Assembly: GCA_963827315.1 (NCBI GenBank)
Contig: CAWHAL010000002.1
Span: 496,001-560,000 of the forward strand
Origin: CAVXEF01 sp963827315
Lineage (GTDB): Bacteria; Planctomycetota; Phycisphaerae; Sedimentisphaerales; Anaerobacaceae
Direction of reading: 5' to 3'
Length of the DNA stretch: 64,000 nt
Numbering within the stretch: position 1 is the first letter of the stretch; each line of letters begins with the position of its first letter. Shown here piece after piece: positions 8,852 to 18,213 of the stretch. A program made the position numbers and the translations under genes. The notes under the pieces are model-generated. The model worked only from the letters and a program-made list of their open reading frames with translations, searched no databases and was not told where the DNA came from.

Positions 8852-10195
8852 TTATTTAGGATGAGATTTTTTGTTCTTTATTTTGTGGAAGGCATTTTGG
8901 GCGGCCTGGACAGTCCTTTCTATATCAACTTTTGTGTGTGCGAGGGAGATGAACATAGCCTCGTAGGCGCTTGGGGCGAGGTAGATTCCCTGCTTTAGCA
9001 TTTCGGCAAAGAATCCTTTGAATTGCTTTATGTTGGTTGATTGCACATCGGCGAAATTTTTTACGGGTCTATCGGTAAAGAAGCAACTCATAATCGAGCC
9101 GACGCGATTTATCGTCAGAGGGACGGCGGCATCTTTTGCGGCGTCGGCGAGGCCGGCCTGCAGCAGTGAGGAAGCAGTTTCGAGTTTTTCGTAGCAATTT
9201 TCTTTTTCGAGTATATCGAGGGTTGCATTGGCGGCGGCGGTTGCGAGGGGGTTGCCGCTTAGAGTGCCGGCCTGATAGACGGGGCCGACGGGGGCGAGCA
9301 TTTTCATAATATCGGCTCGGCCGGCGACGGCGGCGGCTGGCAGACCACCACCGATGATTTTTCCGAGGCAGGTGATGTCGGCTTTTACGCCGAAAAGCTG
9401 TTGCGCTCCGCCGAGCGCCAAACGAAAGCCGGTTATTACCTCGTCAAATATCAGCAGTGCCTCTTCAGCGTCGCATAAATTGCGAAGCGCCTCGAGGTAG
9501 CCAGGCAGCGGCGGCACAACGCCCATATTTGCTGCGACCGGCTCTATAATGACCGCAGCGATTTTGTTTTTGTGGGAATGGAAGGCGGCCTTTGCGGCGT
9601 CGATATCGTTGAATGGGATTACGATGGTAAGTTTCGCGAAAGAATCGGGGACGCCGGCGCTCGAAGGTGTGCCGGTCTCGGCGAGGGCGGAACCTGCGGC
9701 GACGAGTAGAGAATCGCAGTGGCCGTGATAGCAGCCGGCCATTTTGATTATCAAATCTCTTTTAGTGTATGCGCGTGCGAGGCGGATGGCGGTCATAACG
9801 GCTTCTGTGCCGCTGTTTACGAGGCGGACCATATCGATGGAATCGAAGGCTGCGATTATTCTTTGGGCGAGGTTTGTTTCAGCGAGGGTTGGCGCACCAA
9901 AAGAGGTTCCCTTTTTTGCGGCGGCACTAATGGCTTTTAGGACTTTCGGATGTGCGTGGCCGAGTATCATCGGTCCCCAGGAGCCGACGTAATCGATGTA
10001 TTCGTTGCCGTCGATATCGTAAATTTTTGAGCCTTTTGCTGCGGCGATGAAGAGGGGTTTGGTATCGACGCCGGCGAACGCCCTTACTGGTGAGTTGACT
10101 CCGCCGGGCAGATACTTGCGTGCTTCGGCAAAGGCTCTGGCGGACTTCGGCGAGCTCAGTCGAGCCGATTTTTTATGATTTTTTTGTTTGCCCAT
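8852..10195 (-). CDS. hemL: Glutamate-1-semialdehyde 2,1-aminomutase
   Basis: A PLP enzyme that converts glutamate-1-semialdehyde to 5-aminolevulinate in the C5 route to tetrapyrroles. Family signatures: YLPGGVNSPVRAF, GSWGPMILGHAHP, FDEVITGFR, the PLP lysine in CLGKIIGGGLP, and GPVYQAGTLSGNP. I set the start at the ATG giving MGKQKNHKKSARL; the frame upstream runs through a GGTAACTGGTAATTGGTAAC repeat and lacks family sequence. It follows trmB by about 40 bp on the same strand. With this start the product has 447 residues. Confidence 0.94.
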   Translation of the reverse strand: MGKQKNHKKSARLSSPKSARAFAEARKYLPGGVNSPVRAFAGVDTKPLFIAAAKGSKIYDIDGNEYIDYVGSWGPMILGHAHPKVLKAISAAAKKGTSFGAPTLAETNLAQRIIAAFDSIDMVRLVNSGTEAVMTAIRLARAYTKRDLIIKMAGCYHGHCDSLLVAAGSALAETGTPSSAGVPDSFAKLTIVIPFNDIDAAKAAFHSHKNKIAAVIIEPVAANMGVVPPLPGYLEALRNLCDAEEALLIFDEVITGFRLALGGAQQLFGVKADITCLGKIIGGGLPAAAVAGRADIMKMLAPVGPVYQAGTLSGNPLATAAANATLDILEKENCYEKLETASSLLQAGLADAAKDAAVPLTINRVGSIMSCFFTDRPVKNFADVQSTNIKQFKGFFAEMLKQGIYLAPSAYEAMFISLAHTKVDIERTVQAAQNAFHKIKNKKSHPK

Positions 10196-10197
10196 AA

Positions 10198-10232
10198 TTT
10201 GGTAACTGGTAATTGGTAACCGGTGAACTGTT
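10198..10232. repeat. Short GGTAACTGGTAATTGG repeat
   Basis: A run of GGTAAC/GGTAAT/GGTAAC words between trmB and hemL. A weaker relative (GTTGGTAATTGATGG) lies near 47276, before purC. Confidence 0.45.
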
Positions 10233-10236
10233 ACTT

Positions 10237-10917
10237 TTACTTTTTTCTTACAGCGAGGCAAAAAATTGGTTTATTTTCTTTGAGGTATTTTCTTTCGAAA
10301 TTTGAGCCGACCAGTTCGCCCCCGCACTTGTCTGCGCCTGCCCCCGCGTCTCCCGACGCGAGTCGGGGCGGCGGGCAAGTAGACGCTGGGGCGGCGGGGA
10401 GGAAATCAATTTTCTCAAGACTATCAGCTTTTTCGGCAAACACGTTTTTTATCTGCTCGAAATACTCGGCGTGGTCGGTGACGACTCTTATGCAGCCGGC
10501 GGGTTTGAGGCATCGCAGGAGCTGGTCGGTGTTGGCTGTATTAAGAAGACGTCTTTTGTGGTGTCGTTTTTTTGGCCAGGGGTCGGGGAAATAGATGTGG
10601 AAACAATCCACCGAGTTATCCGGTAAAAAGTCGGTTAAAAAAGGAGCGGCATCGGTTCGGATTATGCGAACATTGGTAAGGTTCCATCGGCCAATGCGGT
10701 CGACAGAATGGCGGTAATATTTGCTGGCCCATTCGATGCCGAGGAAATCGGTCTGGGGGTGGGCCTTAGCCTGATTGAGAAGGAATGTGGCCCTGCCGAC
10801 GCCGATTTCGATGTGGACTGGTGCAGAACGTCCGAAAAGACGAGTGAGGTCGATTTGGCCATCCAAATCCTCGATCTTAAACGAAACGTGCGGATAGTCT
10901 TTTAATGTCCGGCGCAT
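10237..10917 (-). CDS. trmB: tRNA (guanine-N7-)-methyltransferase
   Basis: Methylates G46 in the tRNA variable loop using S-adenosylmethionine. Visible signatures are IEIGVGRATFLL (SAM loop), FLGIEWASKY, FHIYFPDPWPKKRHHKRRL and VTDHAEYFEQ; the C-terminal NFERKYLKENKPIF matches the family ending. Between them (about residues 176-192) sits a proline/glycine/alanine-rich stretch with no counterpart in the family as I know it. It is encoded by a GC-rich nested palindrome, a repeat that has been accommodated in frame. The gene is otherwise complete and heads the trmB-hemL pair. Confidence 0.92.
   Translation of the reverse strand: MRRTLKDYPHVSFKIEDLDGQIDLTRLFGRSAPVHIEIGVGRATFLLNQAKAHPQTDFLGIEWASKYYRHSVDRIGRWNLTNVRIIRTDAAPFLTDFLPDNSVDCFHIYFPDPWPKKRHHKRRLLNTANTDQLLRCLKPAGCIRVVTDHAEYFEQIKNVFAEKADSLEKIDFLPAAPASTCPPPRLASGDAGAGADKCGGELVGSNFERKYLKENKPIFCLAVRKK
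10341..10390. repeat. Family B-like palindrome inside trmB
   Basis: A nested inverted repeat: GCGTCT (10346-10351) pairs with AGACGC (10381-10386), and inside it CCCGAC (10352-10357) pairs with GTCGGG (10362-10367). The flanks are C-rich and G-rich, as in the copies at 35251, 39650 and 44096. It is translated in frame within trmB. Confidence 0.6.
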
Positions 10918-11277
10918 CAGCTAAATCATATCAATAACGGATATTTATGGGAAAATGGCGGTTCAAGCAGGCGATTATACCACAGAAAGGCGCCGAGGCC
11001 AAGACATCCCGATTTATCGGGGTTTTTCGGCTTTATCGGGGCTAAAGTCGCCATCAGGGCTGCTCGATAACAGATTTAGGCTGGTATAGGTGTATTTTGT
11101 TGTGGATTCGACCGGCTCACCACGAGCTGTATCGGGATGAGGTATTTTTGCTCCTTAAATCAGGAATAACCTAATTGGATGTATAGTATACCGGCGTATA
11201 GTATAATTAAATGTGCGGGAGGTGGTATAATATCTCCCGTAAGGGATACTGCGTAGGCATAAAAGGAAGGTGCGGAG
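10918..11277. other. Intergenic region upstream of isochorismatase-like gene
   Basis: No gene is supported. It contains a CCCGATTTATCGGG hairpin near 11008, a family-A repeat (11102-11126), repeated GTATAGTATA words at 11185-11207 that could serve as -10 elements, and a hairpin CGGGAG...CTCCCG at 11217-11240 just before the gene. Confidence 0.55.
11102..11126 (+). repeat. Dispersed repeat family A, copy 2 (short form)
   Basis: GTGGATTCGACCGGCTCACC followed by ACGAG. The short form lacks the internal CAGGGCAGG segment of the copies at 34238 and 35317. Confidence 0.65.
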
Positions 11278-11979
11278 ATGATATGGCAATTAGTCAGGGC
11301 ACGTAGAAAGCAAATCCTGATAGATGTGAGCACGCAGAAGGATTTTTTCTTAGCTGAGGGCAGCGCATGTGTAAGGAACCACAGACGAGTACTGGCTAAC
11401 ATTCGGCGGGTGATGGCGTGGGCAAGAGTCAGAAATATCCGGATAATCTCGACCTGTGATGTTTACGCGGGTAACAACGGCAGCGATATCAACTATTGTA
11501 TAGACGGCACAGAGGGGCAAAAGAAGATACGATATACACTTGTCGGCAATCGGATGAGCTTTGCGGCAGACGGCAATACGGACCTGCCAATCGATGTGCT
11601 GCGTCGGTACCAGCAGATTATTCTCCATAAGCGGTGCGTTGACCCGTTTGAGGAGCCGCGAATAGAGAGACTGCTTAGCGAGGTCAGGGCAAATGAGTTT
11701 GTTCTGATAGGCGCCAGTGCAGAGGGTGCAGTCGAGGCGGCGGTGCTGGGACTGCTGCAGCGAGGCAAAAAGGTAACGGTTGTGGTTGATGCGGTCGGCA
11801 CCCATGACAGAAGACAGGCGGCACTGGCATTTCGCAAGATAGAGGCCAAAGGCGCCACTCTGGTGGAGACCAAGAGCTTTGCCGGCAAGTCACATCTAAG
11901 ACGCGTTGGGATATGCGGCTGCAAGGCGTGTCAGGGATGGGGGAGGAAACCATCGGCTGAGTTCGAAGGCGAAAGCTGA
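11278..11979 (+). CDS. Isochorismatase-like protein lacking the nucleophile cysteine
   Basis: A 233-residue isochorismatase-fold protein. The expected acid residue is present (LIDVSTQKDFF, D16) and a lysine sits in the expected place (ILHKRCVDPF, K118). The position that carries the catalytic cysteine in nicotinamidases is alanine: GASAEGAVEAAV (A151). Isochorismatases such as EntB and PhzD also lack that cysteine, so non-hydrolase or isochorismate-type chemistry is possible, as is a non-catalytic role. The tail is cysteine-rich (GICGCKACQGWG), possibly metal-binding. No siderophore or phenazine genes are near. Confidence 0.72.
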   Translation: MIWQLVRARRKQILIDVSTQKDFFLAEGSACVRNHRRVLANIRRVMAWARVRNIRIISTCDVYAGNNGSDINYCIDGTEGQKKIRYTLVGNRMSFAADGNTDLPIDVLRRYQQIILHKRCVDPFEEPRIERLLSEVRANEFVLIGASAEGAVEAAVLGLLQRGKKVTVVVDAVGTHDRRQAALAFRKIEAKGATLVETKSFAGKSHLRRVGICGCKACQGWGRKPSAEFEGES

Positions 11980-12013
11980 AACTGAGTCGTTATTGCCGGG
12001 TTTGGCTTGAATC

Positions 12014-12030
12014 ATCCGCCGCAGGCGGAT
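12014..12030. repeat. Palindromic repeat family D, copy 2
   Basis: ATCCGCC-GCA-GGCGGAT followed by AAAATTGA, in the gap between two convergent genes. Confidence 0.6.
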
Positions 12031-12168
12031 AAAATTGACTACTTACTATCCCGCAGGTCATGCCGATTAGCCCCGATACCCAAGCCGAGGGTTTGTCTAA
12101 TCGCCGTTACGGGACAATTCTCTGCCTATGGCATAGCATAGCCATTATCGCCCACATTTGTCGTCCCA

Positions 12169-15100
12169 TCACCAGTGCCTGTCTATTATCGTGATGGTGT
12201 CGCTGCCAAAAAAGTACTGTCCGCAGTTCAACCGGCCGACGATCTGTAATTGCACTCTGCCGTTATCAGGGACAGCATCCATCAGCTCATCCTTGCTGAA
12301 CAGGGCAACGGCCATTACTCTTTGACACCAAGTGTATACATATTGCCATTCAGCTTCGATGCCTTCTTCACTGCCAGCCGGGTACAGAACTAATGGCTCA
12401 TCCTTCATATCGGCTTTTTTAATACCTGCCGGCAGCTCCATTACAGCCATTATATTTCGCAAATGGTCTGAGCGATTTACAACGCTGGGAATTATGCACA
12501 GATGAGCCTCCAGCGGAGCGATTACGTTTACATCGACATAGTCCGGCTCAGAATCTAAAAATCCATCATTAACCACTAACTCAATGGTATGCTCTCCGAC
12601 CGGCAGCTCAATCGTAAGGACCGCACCGGCCGGTGCAATATCGCATTGTTGGTTCCAATTCGGCGAAGCAGGTGTGCTCAGCCAGGCATTCGCTAAAATT
12701 AATAAATCGGCGAACGGGTTTTCAGACTGCGGCCACTGTTCGGCAAAAGCTGCGAAGTCCAGCATATTAACTATTCCATCGGCGCCTTTTGAGGCAGTAA
12801 ATGTGTTGCCGTCTATTGTCCAGCTCCATTTGTAGGTCAGGCCCTGGCCGTCTTCATCATACGAAGCGCTGCCGTTGAGAATAACTGTAGCCAGGCCGGT
12901 ATGGTCGGCATAAACAATTTGGTTCGGCCCGGCTTCAGCGACCGGCTGATGATTAAACTCATAAGCCCCCATATCGATTCTGCCGCCGATGACTCGCGGC
13001 AGGCCGTCGAGGTCCGTCTCATTCGGCTCGGATACATAATTGGGGTCGCCTGCGTTTATGCAGGGCGATTCCAGCAGCAAATGATAGTCACCCTCAACCC
13101 AGAGGTAGTTCGCATCCAGGTGACCTGATTCAACGAAACACGGGTCAGCATTGATATTACCAATTCCAGGCCACGGTGGTTCCTTGTAGTAGCTATATGT
13201 TTGAACATCGCTGTAAGTTACCACAGCGGAGCGAGGTATCTGAGGCTTACCACATAGGCTATAGCCATTATAATAAAGGATGGAATTGGTGACCGTAACC
13301 TTGCTAGCCTCAATCCCGTAAGAGGAATGTCCAACGATTGTACAATTATTTATGGCAGTGCTACCGCCTGTACAGTAAACCCCACTGCAAAATCCATTAT
13401 TGGGCGAAAGATTGCCGCTGATAATACAGCCTGTGATGGTATTGCTACTTTGCACACAGGAAATGCCGCCGTCGGAGGCCAGATTGCCACTGATTTTGCA
13501 TTTAGTTATAATTGGGCTACCCGCGTCGAAATATATTCCTCCACCATAGCCGGCCCTCGTCTCCCCTATCTTCGCAGCATTATTATTGATATTACAATCG
13601 GCAATCAAGGCAGACGTTGTACGACAAAAAATCCCCCCACCCTTGCTGTCATTGTAACCTTCAACTAAATTACCGTTAATAACACAGTTGGTGATGGTAA
13701 GTTTTGCACCCAGGGAGTAAATTCCACCTCCTTCACTCTCATCTCTTCTGGCAATGTTATTACAGATTTCAGAATCAGTAATCGTTAAATTGTTGGAGGC
13801 GCTGTATATTCCGCCTCCATAAACTTCAGCAGCTTCAGCCGAATTACCGTTGATAACACAGTCAGTGATGATAAGATTTTCACCATAGAAGCGAATTCCA
13901 CCTCCGCGGCTCCCGCAGATTGCAGAATCAATAATAGTTAAATTACTGTCGTCGCCGTAGCCCCCACAGTTTATTCCACCTCCCTCGTTGTCATTGATTG
14001 TACAGCCCTTGATAGTTAAATTGTTACGATAACCCGAACAACCAATTCCCCCGCCACCATAAGCCGAATTCTGGTTTATTTGTGAGTTTATGATGACAAT
14101 ATCAATATCAGAATAAGAAGCGTTGATATAAATACCACCACCACTACCACCAAACCGAGCATCCCCAATTGCTGAATTATTATTAATTATACAATCTTTT
14201 ATGGTTGGAGCGCACATAAAACTACAATATATCCCACCCCCACTTATTGCTGAATTGCCGTTAAATGTGCAATTGGTAATCACTGGGCTGCTGGAATCAA
14301 GGCAGTGGATTGCCCCACCATTTCCGTTTGGCCGAGAGTTTCCGCTGAATATACAATTGGTCACCGTCGGGTTGCTTCTATATTGGTTGCTCATCCCGCC
14401 GCCCGAGTTACCGCTGAATGTGCAGTTGGTCACCGTCGGGTTGCTTCTCTCTCGGTTGCACATCCCGCCGCCGTAACCGTACCTCTCGCCGTATGCCGAG
14501 TTATTGCTGAAGGTGCAGTTGGTAATCGTCGGGCTGCTGTTAAAATTGAACATCCCGCCGCCGTAACCGTACCGCTCGCCGTATACCGAGTTACCGCTGA
14601 AAGTGCAGTTGGTAATCTTCGGACTGCTATAGTAGCAGAAGATTCCACCTCCACCATAGAGTAACGTGGACGTGGCATATCCCTTTGTGATGGTAAAGCC
14701 ATCAACAACAGAATTGGCATCTTCGCCACTGTGGAAATAGAAGCCACGATGGGGCTCAGCTTCTGTGCCGTTGCAGTCGATGATGCAATTATTGGGGCCG
14801 TTTTCACTTCGGACTGTAATGGCCTTGCCAAGGAAATCAATATCCCGGTTGCCGTCGCCGGTATAAGTGCCAGGCTGCAGGACAATCTCGTCGCCTGTTG
14901 TTGCGACATTTATTGCAGCCTGGATTGTGGGGTAGTCACCTGTCCCGTCAGCTTTGACAGTAATTATAGGAATAGAAAGCTTCACTGTAACTATCTGTGG
15001 GTTGTTTTCGGCGTTGGGGTCGGAGACAGTTAAGTCACAGACATAAAGACCGTCGGGGTCGAGGCCGTCAACATCAACACTAAGGACAACTTCATCAGCC

Positions 15101-16293
15101 TCTCCTGTTGAACTTCCGCTTACCGGATGCACATCCAGCCAGTCGCAGTCATAATCGATAGTCCAGTTTAGTGTCAAAGCGCCGCTATTACTGATATTGA
15201 GTATCTGGCTGGGCGGATTCCCGCCTTCATCTGGAAAAGAGAATCTGAACTGTGTTTTGGAAAGCCCTATCACAGGCACACCTGTCTCAAAACTCCAGAT
15301 AGGTCCTTTCAGTAGGTTAGGCTCGTTGGCTTCATCAATCCGCCAGTAGTAAGTAGTCATAAAGTCAAGACCGCACGGGTCGAAGCTATTGACATCGAAA
15401 TTGCCCTTGTATACAGCCGAAGACGTATCGGCATTATTTATATCGTTGTAATCAGTGCCTAAGTACACATCATGTGAAGCAGCATAGTCCCCCGGCGACC
15501 AGCTAAGCACCACATCCCGGTCCACACCTGTTGCTCCATTAGCAGGATTAGGAGCAAATGCATTACCGAGCCAGGGGCTTCCCCAATAAAGGTGCTCGAT
15601 TTCTCCGGCAGACAAAGCCCTTTTGTAAATCCGCACATCGTCGACTCGGCCATTTAGACAATTGACGAAGGCTGGCGTGCAACTTTCCCGGTATCCTCCG
15701 ATAATCAAGGGTTGTGCGTCGTTCGCTATAGAAGTCACGGATAACATCTTTGTATTGTCCAACTGACCATCTATGTACACGGCGGCCTGACCGTGGTCAA
15801 ACGTTACCGCTAAGTAATGCCACTGGTTAAGGGAGACCGTACCGATACTGCTGATAACGTCATAATTGTTTGCCGTCTGGTGCACACCCAAATAAACAAG
15901 GTTGCTGTCACTGTCTACGAAAAAATAATACGCCCTCGAAAGCGAGCAAGCGGCATATTTGAAAATACCCGCTCCTTGACCGCCTTTATTATACAGCCAG
16001 AATGCAATTGTAATTTCGTTAGATGGCGTCAGAGAATCATCGTCAGGGACTTGTATATAGTCGCCGGCGCCATCGCAGTCGAGTGCCCACCCAATCTTGC
16101 CGGTCACCCACTGTGGGTTTCCGTTTATTGTTCCATCATTTTCCCCCGCCGAATCGTATGCCGTTGTCCCGCTGCCTTCGTCAAACTTCCAGTGGCTGAC
16201 AAGATTCGGGTCTGCAAGTGCAGTTTGGCCTGAAATTAGAAATGCTGCCAAGATACCGGTTAATACGATTGCGGAAAATACCTTCCTCTTCAT
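12169..16293 (-). CDS. Giant secreted LamG / parallel beta-helix protein
   Basis: A 1374-residue exported protein (signal peptide about 1-27). Domains in order: LamG/concanavalin-type jellyroll (about 30-235; WKFDEGSGTTAYDSAG), an Ig/fibronectin-like segment ending in YYWRIDE (about 240-335), a BACON-like beta domain (about 338-440), then a long right-handed beta-helix (about 445-1090). The helix has many ITNCTFSGNS / GGGIY coils and starts with the typical PTIQAAI...GDEIVLQPGTY. A PKD-like domain (QPVAEAGPNQ) follows, interrupted by a dockerin-like segment, and then a final beta domain. The architecture suggests carbohydrate binding or degradation at the cell surface; no catalytic triad can be named. 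A promoter lies just upstream. Confidence 0.85.
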   Translation of the reverse strand: MKRKVFSAIVLTGILAAFLISGQTALADPNLVSHWKFDEGSGTTAYDSAGENDGTINGNPQWVTGKIGWALDCDGAGDYIQVPDDDSLTPSNEITIAFWLYNKGGQGAGIFKYAACSLSRAYYFFVDSDSNLVYLGVHQTANNYDVISSIGTVSLNQWHYLAVTFDHGQAAVYIDGQLDNTKMLSVTSIANDAQPLIIGGYRESCTPAFVNCLNGRVDDVRIYKRALSAGEIEHLYWGSPWLGNAFAPNPANGATGVDRDVVLSWSPGDYAASHDVYLGTDYNDINNADTSSAVYKGNFDVNSFDPCGLDFMTTYYWRIDEANEPNLLKGPIWSFETGVPVIGLSKTQFRFSFPDEGGNPPSQILNISNSGALTLNWTIDYDCDWLDVHPVSGSSTGEADEVVLSVDVDGLDPDGLYVCDLTVSDPNAENNPQIVTVKLSIPIITVKADGTGDYPTIQAAINVATTGDEIVLQPGTYTGDGNRDIDFLGKAITVRSENGPNNCIIDCNGTEAEPHRGFYFHSGEDANSVVDGFTITKGYATSTLLYGGGGIFCYYSSPKITNCTFSGNSVYGERYGYGGGMFNFNSSPTITNCTFSNNSAYGERYGYGGGMCNRERSNPTVTNCTFSGNSGGGMSNQYRSNPTVTNCIFSGNSRPNGNGGAIHCLDSSSPVITNCTFNGNSAISGGGIYCSFMCAPTIKDCIINNNSAIGDARFGGSGGGIYINASYSDIDIVIINSQINQNSAYGGGGIGCSGYRNNLTIKGCTINDNEGGGINCGGYGDDSNLTIIDSAICGSRGGGIRFYGENLIITDCVINGNSAEAAEVYGGGIYSASNNLTITDSEICNNIARRDESEGGGIYSLGAKLTITNCVINGNLVEGYNDSKGGGIFCRTTSALIADCNINNNAAKIGETRAGYGGGIYFDAGSPIITKCKISGNLASDGGISCVQSSNTITGCIISGNLSPNNGFCSGVYCTGGSTAINNCTIVGHSSYGIEASKVTVTNSILYYNGYSLCGKPQIPRSAVVTYSDVQTYSYYKEPPWPGIGNINADPCFVESGHLDANYLWVEGDYHLLLESPCINAGDPNYVSEPNETDLDGLPRVIGGRIDMGAYEFNHQPVAEAGPNQIVYADHTGLATVILNGSASYDEDGQGLTYKWSWTIDGNTFTASKGADGIVNMLDFAAFAEQWPQSENPFADLLILANAWLSTPASPNWNQQCDIAPAGAVLTIELPVGEHTIELVVNDGFLDSEPDYVDVNVIAPLEAHLCIIPSVVNRSDHLRNIMAVMELPAGIKKADMKDEPLVLYPAGSEEGIEAEWQYVYTWCQRVMAVALFSKDELMDAVPDNGRVQLQIVGRLNCGQYFFGSDTITIIDRHW

Positions 16294-16353
16294 TTTTGTG
16301 CTAGCCTAATTCGACACTGGCCCGCTGTGACATGGTTTATTATTACCTACTCT

Positions 16354-16381
16354 ATTATATCCTCAAGCGCGTTAAAATCAA
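16354..16381 (-). promoter_or_regulatory. Candidate promoter for the beta-helix protein gene
   Basis: On the minus strand TTGATT and a perfect TATAAT are separated by 16 bp, about 60 bp before the ATG at 16293. Confidence 0.45.
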
Positions 16382-16474
16382 GGGGATTTTTGAGAAATTT
16401 GCTACCGCATATAACGGCAAAAAATGTCGATGTTCACCTCAGGCGGACAAGTTTCGGCGGCGGGTAAACAGATG

Positions 16475-17524
16475 TCAGATTATCAGCATTGCGTCGCCGT
16501 AGGAATAGAATCGGTATTGTTCCCGGATGGCGTGGCGATAGGCATTAAGGATATTATCGAGGCCTGCAAAGGCGGCAACCATCACAAGCAGAGTTGATTT
16601 CGGCAGGTGAAAATTGGTGACCATAGCGTCAACTACCTTGAACTCGTAGGGGGGCTTAATAAACAGCAATGTCTGGCCTGCGGTGGGTTCGACCTTTGAG
16701 GCGGGTACGGCAGATTCGAGAACCCGCACAGTTGTTGTACCGACGGCGATTATCCGTCGGCCCTTTTCTTTCGCTGCGTTGATTACAGCGGCATTTTCGG
16801 CGTCAATGCTAAACTGTTCCTGATGGATTTGGTGCTGCTCGATGTTTTCCGTGGTTATCGGCTTGAATGTGCCTGAGCCTACGTGAAGCGTTACATAGGC
16901 GAATAGCACGCCTTTTGCGTGAAGCTGATTTATCAGCTCTTCGGTGAAATGCATGCCTGCGGTGGGCGCAGCGACGGCGCCGGGGTTTCTGGCGAAAACG
17001 GTTTGATAGCGGAGACTATCGACTGCAGCCTGGTCGGGGTCATCTGAGCGTTTGATGTACGGCGGGAGCGGAGGAAAGCCGATTCGGGCGAGTATTGTTT
17101 CAAGGCTCTGATTTGTTTCGAGTTTCAGGAGGCAGGAGCCGTCAGCAGATTTGTCGAGCAGAATTGCCTGGCAGAAATCTTGGCCGGTTCTATCTCTGAG
17201 GTAAATAATCCGGCCTTGTTTTATTTTGGCGCTACCCTTAAGCAAAACAATCCAATGCTGAGGCGAGGATTCGGAGAGGAAGAGTCCTTCGAGTTTTCCG
17301 CCGGTACTTCGTCCGGCAAAGAAGCGGGCCTGCAGGACCTTGGTATCGTTAAGGACAAGACAATCACCCGTAGCAAGAAACTCTGCGATGCGATTGAAGC
17401 GACTATCCGTAAGTTCGGCGGTGGAGCGATTGAGAACCAGCAGCCTTGAGTCACTTCGAATATCGGCGGGCTGCTGAGCAATCAGCTCCGGCGGCAGGTC
17501 GAATTGAAGCGTATCTGTCTTCAT
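16475..17524 (-). CDS. queA: tRNA preQ1(34) S-adenosylmethionine ribosyltransferase-isomerase
   Basis: Transfers and isomerises the ribosyl part of SAM onto preQ1-modified tRNA to give epoxyqueuosine. Signatures: FDLPPELIAQQPADIRSDSRLLVL at the start, VLNDTKVLQARF, PPYIKRSDDPDQAAVDSLRYQTVFA, GAVAAPTAGMHFTEEL, VTLHVGSGTFKP and TNFHLPKSTLLVMVAAF. The ATG at 17524 gives the family's usual MKTD start; the extra two codons upstream begin with TTG. About 349 residues, normal length. No other queuosine gene is in the window. Confidence 0.95.
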   Translation of the reverse strand: MKTDTLQFDLPPELIAQQPADIRSDSRLLVLNRSTAELTDSRFNRIAEFLATGDCLVLNDTKVLQARFFAGRSTGGKLEGLFLSESSPQHWIVLLKGSAKIKQGRIIYLRDRTGQDFCQAILLDKSADGSCLLKLETNQSLETILARIGFPPLPPYIKRSDDPDQAAVDSLRYQTVFARNPGAVAAPTAGMHFTEELINQLHAKGVLFAYVTLHVGSGTFKPITTENIEQHQIHQEQFSIDAENAAVINAAKEKGRRIIAVGTTTVRVLESAVPASKVEPTAGQTLLFIKPPYEFKVVDAMVTNFHLPKSTLLVMVAAFAGLDNILNAYRHAIREQYRFYSYGDAMLII

Positions 17525-17698
17525 AAACAAAGGTTATCAGACCAGAGGGAAAATGACAAAAAAAATTTGACGCTATAGCAAACGGATTTGGGCGTTTGCC
17601 GAGCGATATTTGTACCGGTGCAAAAGCGGCCTGTATTCGGAGCCGATTCTAAGAGGGCACAGGCAGAGCGAAATAACGATTATTCAAGAGGCACTGCG

Positions 17699-17890
17699 AT
17701 GACCTCGAGAGACAATTTCGAACAGACTGCTACCTCAATTGCCGTATTAGGCAAAGACGAACTCAAGAGACGAATCAGGAACTTCAGAGGACGATTCAGG
17801 CTGGATTTCACGGAGGACTATCTCAACAATCTCAGCGAGGATAGGCTGAGACATATCCTTTTGGCGGCGTCGATAAACGTAAGGCCGTAA
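17699..17890 (+). CDS. Small basic protein of 63 residues, unknown
   Basis: The ATG at 17699 has an AGAGG site 7 bp upstream, a better start than the frame opening at 17588, whose extra residues look non-coding. The product is basic and helical, with a motif GRFRLDFTEDYLNNLSEDRLRHILLAA in the second half. I do not recognise a named family, though the wording resembles small conserved planctomycete proteins I have seen. No neighbour suggests a role. It could be a regulator or ribosome-associated factor, but that is a guess. Confidence 0.55.
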   Translation: MTSRDNFEQTATSIAVLGKDELKRRIRNFRGRFRLDFTEDYLNNLSEDRLRHILLAASINVRP

Positions 17891-18032
17891 AGCCGCACAC
17901 CTTAAAACACAGCCCTTTTAAAACCCGCGGGGAAGGCCTGTAAGGCTTTTTCCGGCGTTATGTCCTTACTGGCAAAGAACTTGCTGTAGTTATCGGTCTT
18001 TTCGGAAGATTTCGGGTTTTTGCAGATTGTTC

Positions 18033-18062
18033 TTGACTTTAAGGGGGGTGCTGTTGTATAAT
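18033..18062 (+). promoter_or_regulatory. Strong sigma70-type promoter
   Basis: TTGACT (18033-18038), 18-bp spacer, perfect TATAAT (18057-18062). This is the closest match to consensus noticed in the window. Confidence 0.65.
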
Positions 18063-18079
18063 AGGGGTGCTTAAAGGGC

Positions 18080-18213
18080 CATATCGAAGAGGGGTTAGAG
18101 AGAGTCGCCGATTTAGAACCTTGAACGTTTCAGATTTGTGTTTTTGTTTTTGTAGTCTTTAATAGTTTTTGTACGGACTCATATCCGAAGAGGGGGTAGA
18201 GAGAGCCGCGATT
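18080..18213. repeat. Pair of direct repeats 100 bp apart
   Basis: 18080-18112 and 18180-18213. Both read CATATC-GAAGAGGGG-TAGAGAGAG-CGC-GATT with a few changes. The first begins about 11 nt after the predicted transcription start. Confidence 0.6.

Noticed and set aside
13250..14700. CRISPR-like regular repeats
   Set aside because: The repeats are codons of beta-helix coils in one long reading frame, of unequal length and without spacers.
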